The position numbers were made by a program, and so were the translations under genes. The notes beneath the pieces are model-generated. The model searched no databases and was not told the origin of the DNA. It was given only the letters and a program-made list of their open reading frames with translations. From Orbilia blumenaviensis (Eukaryota > Ascomycota > Orbiliomycetes > Orbiliales > Orbiliaceae), in contig JAVHNS010000010.1 of the NCBI GenBank assembly GCA_036872755.1, positions 1,302,001 to 1,366,000 of the forward strand: a stretch of DNA of 64,000 nt, in the 5' to 3' direction. Shown piece by piece: positions 1-11,520 of the stretch (its first letter is position 1; every line of letters begins with the position of its first letter).

Positions 1-2748
1 CGCCTTTGTGGCCAGACCCCACAGAGTATTTGAGTACGTTGAAAACCCCAGGCGCCTACTTTGGGCGGGAAAGACCTAATGTTCGAGATACTTCCTGTAG
101 GCCCTGGCTGCCATACGACACCAGGCGTGCTAAGCAAAGCATGTAAGTCTTGGTAAAATATCGGACCGACAAGTGCTGCGGCCATCCTCTCGACATTCAA
201 ATCTAGATCTCCCTCTGAGCCCGCTAATTGGAGTTAATCGAAATTTAGATTTAAAATCCGAGAGTAATTAAACTACACTTGCAGACTCGGGGTCATAGAT
301 ATCGATATTATATAGATGATTACTTAGCCTCATGAGCTCATACACGCTAGGCTTGCGAATCAATATAATAATGTAACCTCGAAGCACGGCGATAGTTATG
401 CATTATGACCGCTTGTGCCAATTATAACCCCAGGTACTTTTTGGCAATGCCTAGAAAGCTCTACGCTACGATAACTTTTGGAAAACTTTGACTTAGTTCC
501 CAACAGCGAAGCAATAAGTACCAAACAGGACTCTGGACGATTTAAGGTCTGTTTCATATTTACTAGTGTACTACGCCGTCCCCCAGGATTGAGAATTATC
601 ATTGTGGCAATATAAATCTATATATATAGCTACACATATGATATATATTGGTGTATCGCTTTGTGAGCGAGATACTAATTGGTCCTCCAGTTTTCTAGTT
701 TCTCTACGCGCATTTGTCAACATGGAACTTGGGTTCCGCCCACCAAAGCAGAAAAATAGCATGGTAGGGCGCCGCTATAATCTCAGAACTGGTCAACTCC
801 GAAATATCGTGCTTTAGTCGATGTCAAGGCGTATAAATAGAGTTTTGTCAGGGAATAGTTGGTGGCAGCGTAAGTTAGTGGGTCTCACGCAATATATGCA
901 CTTACATAACTAGGTATATATATTGCTGCTAGCTGCCTCCTGTGCCGTAATCGGGTATTTTCCCAATGTTATCATAATCTATATCTAGGTCTATAGTGCT
1001 CTTCGTGATTTCAATGATACTCTGTCTCAATGGCCTAATATTTGTTTTACTTTTCCGATAATTATCTATATTTACTATATTGACATCTTTTATTTCGAAG
1101 TTTTCATCCCCAGCAGAGGCTATAATTCGACCATCTCGGAAATTATGACTGCGTTCAATTTTATTTTGCGTTAACTATTTGGAGCCGGGGCCCTCGGAGA
1201 GTTTTCCCGCATCACTGAAGCATTCGAATATTCTCTCGTTTCATATCCTGTTATAAATTTATATCCGCAGTATTTGTTGTTGTGGGCTGTGTTTAGTTGC
1301 CATCGATTAAAGGATGCAATCGCACCATCAACATACTGTTGGATCAGGAAACTACCCGGGCAATTCCTTTCTAACTTTTTTTTTCTTCCTTCGGTATATA
1401 CTTCTTAGAAGCATAGGATTGATTGCGGGTCAATTTTTGAGGAACCACAAGATTACATGGTACGCACGCACGCACGAACCACGCGACATGCCTTGCCGTC
1501 GACGCACATGTCCTATCCTAGCTTAACCGAATAATACCCCTCCCCACTTTACCCGAGTATCTCCTGATCGCCACTTCCCGCCGTCCGAAAATATAGTGAC
1601 ATTTGGATATTATATGTATATTATATAATTTGGTAGTCACTACGTATACGTACCATGACAAGCCTAAAAGACAAAAAATGAGAATCCTATAAAATTCCGC
1701 ACGGTTAGAAGGGTATTTAGGATATTTCCCGAGGAAGCAAAAAAAAGATAAGAAGTTAGTCTATGAGATAGAAAGTATCATCTAAATATCTATTTTGCGC
1801 CATTCGATAGGCTGTGCATGCGGTTATATTCGCAACAAACCGGGTCTGCGGCACACTGCAGCGTTATTTTTATGTTTCTTCTTGATCTGAGTTCCATATC
1901 CCGTGTGTTGGATGAGTGGTATTTTCTGATCGGGTTAGTTGCCAGAATCGGTATACCCACGAAAAACGAAGGGTTTTCGAATTTCGAACCCAACAGCTTC
2001 AGGATTACTTTCTTTCCCTCGAGGATTAGATATCATGGCAAAGCACATGGTAAAACAGTAAGCTATCACACAGCCTCCACCCAACCATTCAAGATAGAAA
2101 TCCTATAAAACGAATAATGTTATCGAAAATCTCCCCCCATCCAACCGAGGAACCTCTGGAGATTCCATCCATACGCAGTCATGCACAGACCGCTGGGCCC
2201 CAGCCAATCCCGTTCCACCGAAACCAGATTCCAAGGGGGTAGTAAGAAAAACTTCACATGCGAAAAACATACCGTCATCGGACCCACACTCCTTCCCCGG
2301 CCGTTAACCCCCCTGTCCCCCATTCCCCAAAAGAAGTTCCAGATCCGAGAACCTCGTTCCGCCAATCTTCGGCGCATGCGCTGTGGGGGGGTTCCGATGA
2401 TTTTTTTTGTGATCGTGATGATTACTGTGATTATGATTTAATAAAACCGTGACAGTTTCGCTCTTGGTTCTCGAGCTAGCCTTCTTCTGTTTCTTCCTTT
2501 TTTAAAATACTCAGTCAATAAGAAAACATAGAACAAGTAGATTCAAAGCGGTGAACGATTTGGTTAGTCAGAGCAAAAAGCTTGTGTGTAACGTCACGTT
2601 TTCTGGCCTGTCGCGCGACCCCGAAACCGAGACCCCTCGGCTTACAACCGCATCTCTCCAACAACCACTTCCTTTGACTATTCCAACCTCAACATCCCTC
2701 CTTCAAACAGCCTCAGACCCCCTCATATATACCAGTAAAAGATAAAAG
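1..2748. other. AT-rich intergenic region, no gene seen
   Basis: Only short open frames (under 100 codons) occur here, on both strands, without recognisable motifs or consistent splice signals. Several TATATA-type tracts are present (for example near 610-650 and 915-925). The last few hundred bases, from about 2450, must hold the promoter and leader of the citrate synthase gene. No tRNA, tandem repeat array or transposon end was recognised. Confidence 0.6.
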
Positions 2749-4659
2749 ATGGCAGTCACTAAATCCACGTTAGTATTTCCCAAAATAACCACTACTACTA
2801 CGCTATCAGTACTCAGATAAACTAAGATAATCCACAGTCCTTCCGACTCTCTAACCGTTATCGACAACCGTACCGGTCGATCCATTAACATCCCAATAAC
2901 ACACAACAGCGTCCCAGCCACCGCTTTCAAAGCTCTGAAGGCGCCACAGGACAGCTCTAACCCTTCGCACAGAGAGGAAGATGACTTCGCGGCCGGGTTG
3001 AGGATCTATGATCCGGCGTTTATGAATACCGCGGCTTTAAGCAGTCGGATTACGTATATCGATGGTGAGAGGGGGATGTTGATGCATAGGGGGTATCCAA
3101 TCGGTAATTATCTCTTCCAGTATTTTTTTTTTTTTTTTTTTTTTTAAGTTATATTGATTAAGATATCGAATCTAATATGTTTTATCATGAAAACAGAGCA
3201 ACTAGCCGAAAAGTCCGACTTCCTCGAAGTCGCCTACCTCCTCATCTATGGCGACCTCCCGAATAAGCCACAATCCGAACGCTGGCGCTGGGAAATCATG
3301 CACCACACTTTCCTCTCTGACGACCTCACTCGTATGATGGCAGCTCACCGCTACGACGCCCACCCAATGGCCATCTTCGCGTCTACGTTTAGTGCCATGT
3401 CCGCTTTTTCGCCAGAGGCGAATCCAGCGCTGCAGGGCCAGAATCTGTACGTCAATGATAAAGCGGCTATGAATAAACAGATCGTTCGAATTTTGGGAAA
3501 AGCCACGACGGTGGCGGCGAATGCGATGAGGATTAGAATTAATCGGCCGTTTGGTTAGTAATATCTAATCAAATCCTCTTTTTTTTGGCAGCTCCCTCAA
3601 GAAGGTTGGAATCGTGGAACTAATTTTATTGGTAGTGCTGCCGAGGTCTGATCTCTCGTATACGGAGAATATGCTGTTCATGATGGACCACATGAACGAA
3701 CCCAGTTCGTACCGGCCAGACCCTAGACTGGCGAAGGCACTTGACGTCCTCTTCGTTCTGCACGCCGATGTAGGCCTCCATTGATTTCCTTTCTGCAAAA
3801 AATACGGTTAAGGAATAACTGATAGAAAAAGAAAAAGAAAAAGAAATTGGTTTTTGGAAGGCCCCACGCTAATATGAGGTATAAAAACAGCACGAAATGA
3901 ACTGCTCCACTGCCGCAATGACACACGTCGGCTCCTCGCTCGTCGACCCGTACAGCGCGATCGCCGCCGCCGCCTGCGCACTCTATGGCCCCCTCCACGG
4001 CGGCGCCAACGAAGCCGTAATCCGCATGCTCCAAAAGATCGGCACCGTCGAAAACGTCCCCGCATTCATTGAGGGCGTAAAGAACCGTAAACAATTACTA
4101 TTCGGGTTTGGTCATCGTATTTACAAAAATACAGACCCGAGGAGTAAGATTATCAGAGAGGTTGCGGATACGGTGTTTGAGATTATTGGAGCGAAGGAGC
4201 CGTTGATTGAGGTGGCGATTGCGTTGAGGGATGCGGCGTTGAATGATGCTTGGTATGTTCATTCTCACAATTACACGTCCTTAGGTATATGCAACATGAT
4301 GAAAACAGATTGCTAATCGTTGGTTAATGGCGAACAGGTTCCAAGAAAAGAAACTCTACCCCAACGTCGACTACTGGTCCGGCCTAGTCTACAAAGCCCT
4401 CGGTTTCCCACTCGACTTCTTCCCTGTTCTATTCGCCGTTCCACGTGTAGCTGGATGGATCGCGCATTGGAAGCAACAAATCGATTCTGGCACTAACAAG
4501 ATCGCACGGCCAAGACAGTTGTATGTTGGTGAGAAGAGGAGGGATTATGTACCGTTGGACCAGAGGGAGGATACGGGAGAGCCGAAGGATAGTAAGGTGG
4601 GATTGAAGGAGTTGCCGCATTATATGAGCAAGAGGAAGTTGTTGCCGGCGAGACTTTGA
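2749..4659 (+). CDS. Peroxisomal-type citrate synthase (six exons)
   Basis: Condenses acetyl-CoA and oxaloacetate to citrate; the C-terminal Ala-Arg-Leu is a PTS1-type signal, so peroxisomal import (glyoxylate cycle, export of beta-oxidation acetyl units) is inferred. Exons: 2749-2768, 2838-3103, 3197-3553, 3636-3769, 3891-4252, 4338-4659, giving 486 aa; every junction keeps frame and has GT..AG ends. The acceptor at 3635 follows a CTAAT branch point and avoids an in-frame stop that the earlier AG at 3591 would give. Conserved blocks: [21 protein letters not shown] (His260), LHGGANEAV (His295), [13 protein letters not shown] (His334) and YPNVDYWSG (Asp391). The last three carry the catalytic His/His/Asp. 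There is no mitochondrial-looking presequence. The short first exon (20 nt) is the weakest part. A 2-methylcitrate or alkylcitrate synthase role cannot be excluded, but the PTS1 favours the peroxisomal enzyme. It converges with the hydratase gene 273 bp downstream. Confidence 0.9.
3123..3145. repeat. T23 homopolymer inside citrate synthase intron 2
   Basis: A run of 23 T lies in the 93-nt second intron (3104-3196), close after the donor. It probably varies in length between isolates; it does not replace the acceptor, which follows about 50 nt downstream. Confidence 0.85.
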
Positions 4660-4931
4660 ATTCCTTTCTTGATTCCTACGTGCATTCGCTTTCTTCGGTT
4701 ATGAAAGCGGTCATTCATTTTTAATAGCGTGCATATTCTTCTTTTTATCGTACTGGAGTTTTCTTGTTATAAGTTTCGTCGAAAATACCATGGGTTCTCT
4801 CTGCTCACACTCTCTCAAACGTATCAACCAAATCAAAATGGTTATCATATACTTATACTTATGTACACAGTAAGTGGAGAGCATTGGCCGCTACCTACGT
4901 ACTCAAGATATCAACGAATCAAAGAGCATAA

Positions 4932-5765
4932 TCACAGCTTCCCCTCCCCTCCAAAGGACCCGTGCCTCCCAACCCCACTACTAAACCTCTTAGCCCCACT
5001 CACGCTCTCCTCACTAATAACCTTCACCCCATTATCAAACTCATACTTCATCGCATCCCCAAACCCACTAGCCTCATAAGCCGCATAATAAGCACTCCTC
5101 CTATCCAAGTTCATACACTCCTGTGGAAATACCAACAGCTGATTCGCAATTTTCTCCGCCTCTTCCAAAGCCTTCCCCTCAGGAACAACCCTGTTCGCAA
5201 GTCCCATTGCCAAAGCTTCGTTAGCAGAAACAGGACGTCCCGTAAGTATCATATCCAAAGCTCTTCCTAACCCGACAATGGCTTGTAAACGAACGGTACC
5301 CCCATCAATCAATGGAACTCCAAACCGACGACAAAAGACTCCAAACACGGCAGTTTCCTCGGCGATTCGCATGTCGGCTATTAATGATAACTCAAGACCT
5401 CCGGCAACAGCATGACCTGATACAGCTGCGATTACGGGTTTTTGAACTGTAAGCCGTGACGGACCCATTGGTCCTATTTGTCTTTTTTTGCTAACATCAA
5501 AGGATCCGCTGCCGCCGGCTAGGGCGGCGTCAGTTGATGCACTTGAGGCGAGGGAGTGAAGATCGAAGCCGGCGGAGAAGGTGCCGTTGGAGCCGTTTAG
5601 GATTAGGACTTTTTGGGAAGGGTCGTCTTCGAAGGCTGTTACGGCTGTGTAGAGGAGTTTGGCGGTTGAAGGGTCCACGGCGTTGCGGCGGTGGGGCCGA
5701 GTTATTGTTATTGTCGTTATGCCGGTGGGTGTTTTGGTAACTGAAATGGCTTCTTCTTGTTCCAT
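4932..5765 (-). CDS. Enoyl-CoA hydratase/isomerase (crotonase) family protein
   Basis: Single-exon 277-aa crotonase-fold protein of normal family length. The oxyanion-hole segments are visible: FSAGFDL near residues 63-69 and HAVAGGLEL near 118-126, with Glu125 in the place of the first catalytic Glu of rat enoyl-CoA hydratase. The region that normally carries the second catalytic Glu (FGxPE) reads FGVFCRRFGVPLIDGGT, so that Glu is absent. This FCRR variant is common in a widespread subfamily annotated as hydratase but of uncertain reaction. The protein ends Gly-Lys-Leu, a weak PTS1-like tripeptide, so a peroxisomal location is plausible, not proven. It converges with the citrate synthase gene, suggesting a shared fatty-acyl or acetyl-CoA setting. 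Start is the only ATG before the conserved N-terminus. Confidence 0.85.
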   Translation of the reverse strand: MEQEEAISVTKTPTGITTITITRPHRRNAVDPSTAKLLYTAVTAFEDDPSQKVLILNGSNGTFSAGFDLHSLASSASTDAALAGGSGSFDVSKKRQIGPMGPSRLTVQKPVIAAVSGHAVAGGLELSLIADMRIAEETAVFGVFCRRFGVPLIDGGTVRLQAIVGLGRALDMILTGRPVSANEALAMGLANRVVPEGKALEEAEKIANQLLVFPQECMNLDRRSAYYAAYEASGFGDAMKYEFDNGVKVISEESVSGAKRFSSGVGRHGSFGGEGKL

Positions 5766-7957
5766 TTTATTTTATATATGGATTCTCCTTGGTTGTTTTT
5801 AGATATGCTTCGGTGATGTTTATATCGAGGCTGGGGTAATGTGATTGGAGAGATATGATAAATTATATGAACACTACTATTGGAGGATAAAATGCGATCA
5901 ATCAATGTGAGTTACGATAATATATTAGGAAAACCTGAGTATTATTGATAGAAAATGATAATATATAAATCCAGATCTCAAATCGGGAAGGCGCTACTTG
6001 ATCAGTACTTAATTTCCAGCGGCCGGTTTTCTGAGGGTAAGGAGAGACGACATCTTTATATGTTTCTTATCGGATTTTATCTGATCCCGAGTAGCCGCAA
6101 TAGCTACCGCTTATAAGCTATATTAAGTTAGTGATATAGCTATACTTAGTAGTCAGTTTTCAAGTAGTTAGGTGCTTTGTGCCTCGGCCCAACCGAATAG
6201 AATATATGACTGGCCATGGGCGCAGATGTGGATCTTGCGCGGGGAGATACTCGACTCCGGCATGCATGAATATATGTATAGATGTCCCTTTCGACCGGCA
6301 TCTTTTGTGGATATTATTTATAATGAGAACATATTTAGTAGTTAGTACTAATTCGCCGGGTTGGGCCGTGGGCCTGATTGCTTGATGGTGATAGAATATA
6401 CATTAATGCATTGTGCAGCTTGCGAAACGGATATCAGATGCACTACCGCACAATATCCGACTCCCGCAATGGGAATATATTTATATACCTCGAGCTCTAT
6501 GTCAATGCAATGCATATTGGTAAACGTACACCAAATGAACGTGGCTTGGGCTCTAGATTTTAGCTTTGCCAGGAGCTGCAATTCCACCGGTGCCAATATT
6601 AATATAATATCAATCAATCTGATGTCTGATATGAAACCTGTATCTGGATTTGAGGTTAAAGCCGGCGGTCGGCAAAGTCGGGGTTACCCCACACTTTCGC
6701 TCCAAGGATTAGTCAGAGAAGCTAGAAGGGGATACGGCATCGCATTGCGCATCCACAAGCTGCCCCAGCTTCTCAGCTTCTCAGCTTCCGAACGTGAACG
6801 GGGTCATACGTAAACGGCTAAAGCTTGCTTTTGCGGCTAGTCTGTCCATTAGAATTCCTAGCGCCAAAGTCTGTCATGTGCTTTTCCCTGGCCGCTAGCT
6901 TATTACAACGGTAGCCGAGGAACCGACGCAGTGTTTTTTTTGTTGGGCGGGCGAAAAAAAAAAAAAAAAAAAAAAAAAAGGTTCTGGAAGCTCGCATGCT
7001 GTAATACCAATATACTACCCTCAGCCTAGGTATCCTTTCCCTACTCCCTCCTTCCAGACATGCTTCTTATGTATGGATCATGTCATGTCATGCTATGTTG
7101 TGGAGAAAATAAAAGCTTAGGTTGGACATGGACCGGCTAGGGGGGCCAAAGAGGTCAGCTGGGCCAATCAGTTAGCAGGGTTTTGTCAGAGAATTTTTCT
7201 CCTATGTGCGATTCTGCGAATGCCAATAAAAATTTTCGGGTTTTTCATCGGGGAGACGATCGTGTATTTCCTCGGAGGGACAGACAGCGATATCGATGCT
7301 TTCTGCTGCATATTGTAACATAGACGGATGAGTTTCCCCATGCACGATGAATTCATGTATTACATCAAAGTCCAATTGGGTACTGATGTTCCCATGAATT
7401 CAATAGACGGCTGATGTCGAGATGAAGCCGTGGAACGGAACGGGATTGAAACTGAACTTATCCTGTGTTATGCATCCCTACAGTCGTAGTGGTATATGAG
7501 GGTTTGCCAATGAGCACGTTTCAATTAGCGTTTTATCATTTAGGGCCTCTCCTTCCTTCCTTCCTTCCGGGTAGATGAGGAGCGGGAGGTGAAGGCAGCG
7601 AAATAAAACTAGCTCACCTTTTGATGTTATTACTGATCCAGCCGGCACCCAGCACATGAGAAAACGAGACGAAGAGAGAGCTCTTTTCTTTTTTGGGTTT
7701 TGATTCATAGTTCGGATTGGAATTGCGGCGGCTGTGATTGGATTGTTTTCGGGCCGAAGAACTTACTTGAAGGTGAAGTCTCTTTGGTATATAAATCCAC
7801 ACAGCAAAACCGGCATACGGATAGAATACGAGTAGTACCAATTGAGGGTAATATGGAATCTGAACAGCAGAGTAACAAATCAAATCAAGTAGTAATTAAA
7901 TTAAAATAAATCAAATATATAGCATCGAGCTGACATCCGGGAGCTGCTATTGCTGCA
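5766..7957. other. Intergenic region, no gene seen
   Basis: AT-rich sequence with only short, motif-free open frames. It holds the promoter of the crotonase gene at its left end and a 26-base A run at 6954-6979. A weak local repeat of ATGTC units lies near 7080-7095. Confidence 0.55.
6954..6979. repeat. A26 homopolymer tract
   Basis: Uninterrupted run of about 26 A in intergenic DNA, directly after a GC-rich hexamer. No target-site duplication or element body was found that would make it a retroposon tail. Confidence 0.8.
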
Positions 7958-7978
7958 ATGCATACGCATGCTGCAGGG

Positions 7979-7993
7979 TGTGTGTGTGTGTGT
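7979..7993. repeat. GT dinucleotide microsatellite
   Basis: About seven GT units upstream of the ALA synthase leader. Short simple repeat with no other feature attached. Confidence 0.8.
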
Positions 7994-8039
7994 ACCTATG
8001 TAGTGTTAGTAATGAAGAAAACATCGTACGGTTCTGATC

Positions 8040-8565
8040 TTTTTTTCTTAGTCGCTCGGACTGGCCTGCCTGTCTGTTCCTGCTTTCCCGCCACTGCAAC
8101 CGCCGCCGCCGACTTAGCTTGCTTTCTTAAAAACACCACGTCTCCCCTTCTTTTTTTCACAAAAAAATCTTTTCTCGGTTTCTCTCTCTACATTTATCAT
8201 CTTTTGATTATCGTAGTCATCATCGCCTGTCTTGTTCGTATACTGTTGCAATCGCCGTTGCATTGGTCAGGGTCGGCTTGTTTCGGGGTTTCTTCTTGGG
8301 TTCTGGGCAGCTGTCACAGAGAGGGCTCCTTCCTCCTCCTTTCGAGGCAACAACAACACCTTCCTTCGTCCTCGAAAAACTTCCATCTTCGAATCTTCAA
8401 CCTCTTCTTCTTCTTCATCTTTCTTACCTTCCTCCCTCAAATATCCGCAATCAATCAATCTTCGGAAATTTCTTCACCTAAATTTCCTTCGACAGCTAAC
8501 AAAGCGACTATAAAATAAAATATAAAAAAAAGTTATACAGTTGAAAAGAAGAAAAAGGATCAACG
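8040..8565 (+). promoter_or_regulatory. Pyrimidine-rich leader/promoter of ALA synthase gene
   Basis: From about 8040 to 8560 the plus strand is dominated by C/T tracts, including CTT-rich stretches near 8398-8420, typical of highly expressed filamentous-fungal promoters and transcript starts. An open frame crosses it (7958-8518) but is low-complexity and stops before the gene. Transcript start is not resolved; a 5'UTR intron is possible. Confidence 0.45.
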
Positions 8566-10928
8566 ATGGAGGCCCTCTTGCGCCAATCCCGCTCTGTCTG
8601 TCCCTTCCTCAAGAAAACCTCGCCATCTGCCCTGCGCGCCCTCAGCACTTCCACCTCTGTGGTACCCCGCAGCCCAGGTATCGCCGGCGGAAAGATGTCC
8701 AACCTCCAGATTCTCGCTCGTCGATGCCCAATCATGGGAAAGGCTCTTGCTGTGCAATCCGCCCGTAACAGCCTTTCTTCGGTCAGCTCTCGCATCACCC
8801 CAGGAATCTCGGCTTGCTCTGCTTCTCAACGACGAAGCTACATAGTTCCCACCAAGGCCACAAACCTTCAATCCACTAGGAAGGCCGAGGCTATGGCCAG
8901 CAGTCTGGAGGATGTTCATATCAAAGCCGGCGTATTCGATACTTCCAAGGGAATCTGTCCTCATGGTACCGCTGCCATGAAGGCCGCCAAGCACGCCGCT
9001 GACCTTACCGCTGCTGCCGACCACAAGTTCACCGTTTTCCAGAGCCGTGCCGCCGGAAAGAAGCCCACTTTCGACTACGAAGGCTTTTATTATAACGAAC
9101 TCGACAAAAAGCATAAGGACAAGTCTTATAGGTACTTCAATAATATCAATCGTCTTGCCCAGGAGTTCCCCAAGGCGCATATGGCGACCGCCGAGGATAA
9201 GGTCACCGTCTGGTGCAGCAATGATTATGTACGTGTTCTTCTCCCTCCTTTTCCCGATCTCATGATGGTTATTTCCCTATATTCGGCTGTAATTTTTTAT
9301 TTAATTGGAATGGTGTTCCATCCTGCCTTGCTCTGCGATTGTATCATTTTTGATGCGGTTCAAGATATCCATTTTGATCTAGTAAACTGTTTTTTTGACG
9401 AAACTGCATGCTCATCGTCCAATGGTATCGCTTCTATATAATTGATGTTCGCTATTACTCGATTGGAGCATAACACTATTATTACTCTATCGAAGCATGG
9501 CTCCATTTGGCGAAAGCATGCAGCTTTGTGACGGGTTCAATTTCTATATTTAGTTGGTGGACCACGCTAACAGACGGGAACGCACAGCTTGGTATGGGCC
9601 GCAACAAGCATGTCCTGCAGACGATGCACAAGACCCTCGACACCTATGGCGCCGGCGCCGGCGGCACCCGAAATATCTCCGGCCACAACCAGCACGCCGT
9701 CGGCCTCGAACAAACCCTCGCAAAACTTCACTCCAAGCAGGCCGCCCTCGTCTTCTCATCCTGCTATGTCGCTAACGACGCTACCCTTGCTACATTGGGA
9801 TCAAAGCTTCCCAATTGCGTCATTTTATCCGACTCTATGAACCATGCTTCGATGATCCAGGGAATCCGACACTCCGGTGCTAAGAAGATGGTGTTCAAAC
9901 ACAACGACCTTGCTGACCTAGAAGCCAAACTTGCTTCGCTGCCTTCGGAAGTGCCAAAAATCATTGCCTTCGAGTCAGTTTACAGCATGTGCGGCTCTGT
10001 CGGTCCCATTGAAGAAATTTGTGACCTGGCCGATAAATACGGCGCCATCACATTCCTCGATGAGGTCCACGCTGTGGGCATGTATGGTCCGTCCGGTGCC
10101 GGTGTAGCCGAGCACCTCGACTTCGAAGCCCATGCTTCCGGCCGGCCGAGAGGCACAGTCATGGATCGCATTGACATCATCACTGGTACCTTGGGCAAAG
10201 CCTACGGTTGCGTCGGCGGTTACATCGCCGGATCTTCGCTGTTGGTCGATGCTATCAGATCTTTAGCCCCTGGATTCATCTTCACCACGTCCCTACCACC
10301 TGCTGTCATGGCCGGTGCTAAGACTGCAATCGAATATCAAATGAAATATGCCGGCGATAGACGGCTACAGCAATTGCACACTCGCCAGGTTAAGGCGGAG
10401 CTTGAAGGACGGAATATCCCCGTCATCCCCAACCCCAGCCATATCGTCCCCTTATTAGTCGGGAATGCGGAACTGGCGAAGAAGGCATCCGATAGGCTTT
10501 TAGATGTGCACGGTATCTATGTGCAAGCTATCAACTACCCAACCGTTCCAGTCGGACAGGAAAGGCTTAGAATCACGCCTACCCCTGGCCATGATGGAGA
10601 GCTTCAAACCCACCTCATCGAAGCGCTCGAAGAGGTGTGGACGACGCTTGAGATCCCGCGAACCTCGGACTGGGCTGCCAAGGGTGGTCACGTCGGCGTT
10701 GGTGTTGAAGGTGCGGAGGCTGTGGAGAATATCTGGACTGATGAACAGCTCGGTGTTGGAAGGGATGTGGTTGAGATTAATAGACAGGAGAGGGAGGTTG
10801 TGGATCTGTTGATGGATCGTGGGGCTGCTGCTGCTGCTGTTAATACTGCTTCTGCTCATGGGAAGGTTGATGTGGTGATGGCTGATGCCACTCCTGCTGC
10901 TGCTAAGGCTGTGGAGGTTGGCGCTTAA
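8566..10928 (+). CDS. hemA: 5-aminolevulinate synthase, mitochondrial
   Basis: PLP-dependent enzyme that joins glycine and succinyl-CoA to 5-aminolevulinate, the first step of heme synthesis in the mitochondrial matrix. Two exons, 8566-9228 and 9588-10928, give 667 aa; the 359-nt intron splits the conserved WCSNDY|LGMGRN block and removes several stops. The Arg/Ser-rich N-terminus looks like a mitochondrial presequence. Cys-Pro heme-regulatory motifs occur at residues 12-13 (VCPF), 54-55 (RRCPIM) and 131-132 (GICPHG). The first two lie in the presumed targeting region, as in other ALA synthases where heme blocks import. Core motifs: [24 protein letters not shown] and the PLP-lysine segment [16 protein letters not shown] (Lys425). 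The C-terminus carries an Ala/Val-rich extension after the core. Length is close to other fungal enzymes. Identity is secure; the symbol follows Aspergillus usage. Confidence 0.96.
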
Positions 10929-11500
10929 TTTGAATATACTTCAAATCAAAGCGACTGACCATATATCCACGTTTTGCCTTTGGGATTTTTTGTAGCGGAG
11001 TGATTTTTTTGTTATCAGCCTAGCCCTTCTGGATTTTATTTTAGGCTTTTTGTTTTACCAAAGCCATGTTGGCCCCCATGCCTGCCACTTTTGTTTGTGA
11101 AGGATCTTAGTGTTTTTTTTTACGGATCTTTACTGCTTATCTGTTGTCTTTTTTTGTTTTTTTTATTATTATTCAGCAGAGAGCTAGCTATACCAGCAGC
11201 TGCAGCAACCCCCAGCCTTACCCCTCTACTCTTCGATTCTTAGTCATTCGTTTTTCATATACCCACTACTTAGTAAATACCTCACCCCTCCTATCCATCC
11301 CTTCCTGATTTTGGAACGGGGTTTCAAGGAAGACCTTTTTGTGAAGACATAGGTTCTTCTCCTTTAATTAGTCGAACAGGAAGGGATGTCGTGAGATATT
11401 CTAACTGCTTGATTGATTTCTTGAAGGGCGAGGTGTTTACTAGGAGGGGATTATATAATAATATCACTACTATACTACTATTTACGGTATGGAATATTAT

Positions 11501-11520
11501 ATACTATACTATACTATACT
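11501..11520. repeat. ATACT tandem repeat flanked by TTACGGTATG direct repeats
   Basis: Four ATACT units in a row. The decamer TTACGGTATG occurs on both sides, at about 11482-11491 and 11522-11531. This looks like local slippage or duplication and not a mobile element. Confidence 0.6.

Noticed and set aside
3592..3635. Early acceptor at 3591 in the citrate synthase gene, giving an apparent in-frame stop (pseudogene)
   Set aside because: Using the next AG at 3635, after a CTAAT branch point, restores the conserved frame, so the gene is intact.
6954..6979. Poly-A tract as a retroposon tail
   Set aside because: No element body or target-site duplication is visible on either side.
7958..8518. 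186-codon frame in the ALA synthase leader
   Set aside because: Low-complexity Phe/Leu/Ser sequence from pyrimidine tracts; no domain, and it stops before the gene.
8560..9180. 206-codon minus-strand frame over the ALA synthase first exon
   Set aside because: It is a mirror of strongly conserved ALA synthase coding sequence with no motif of its own.
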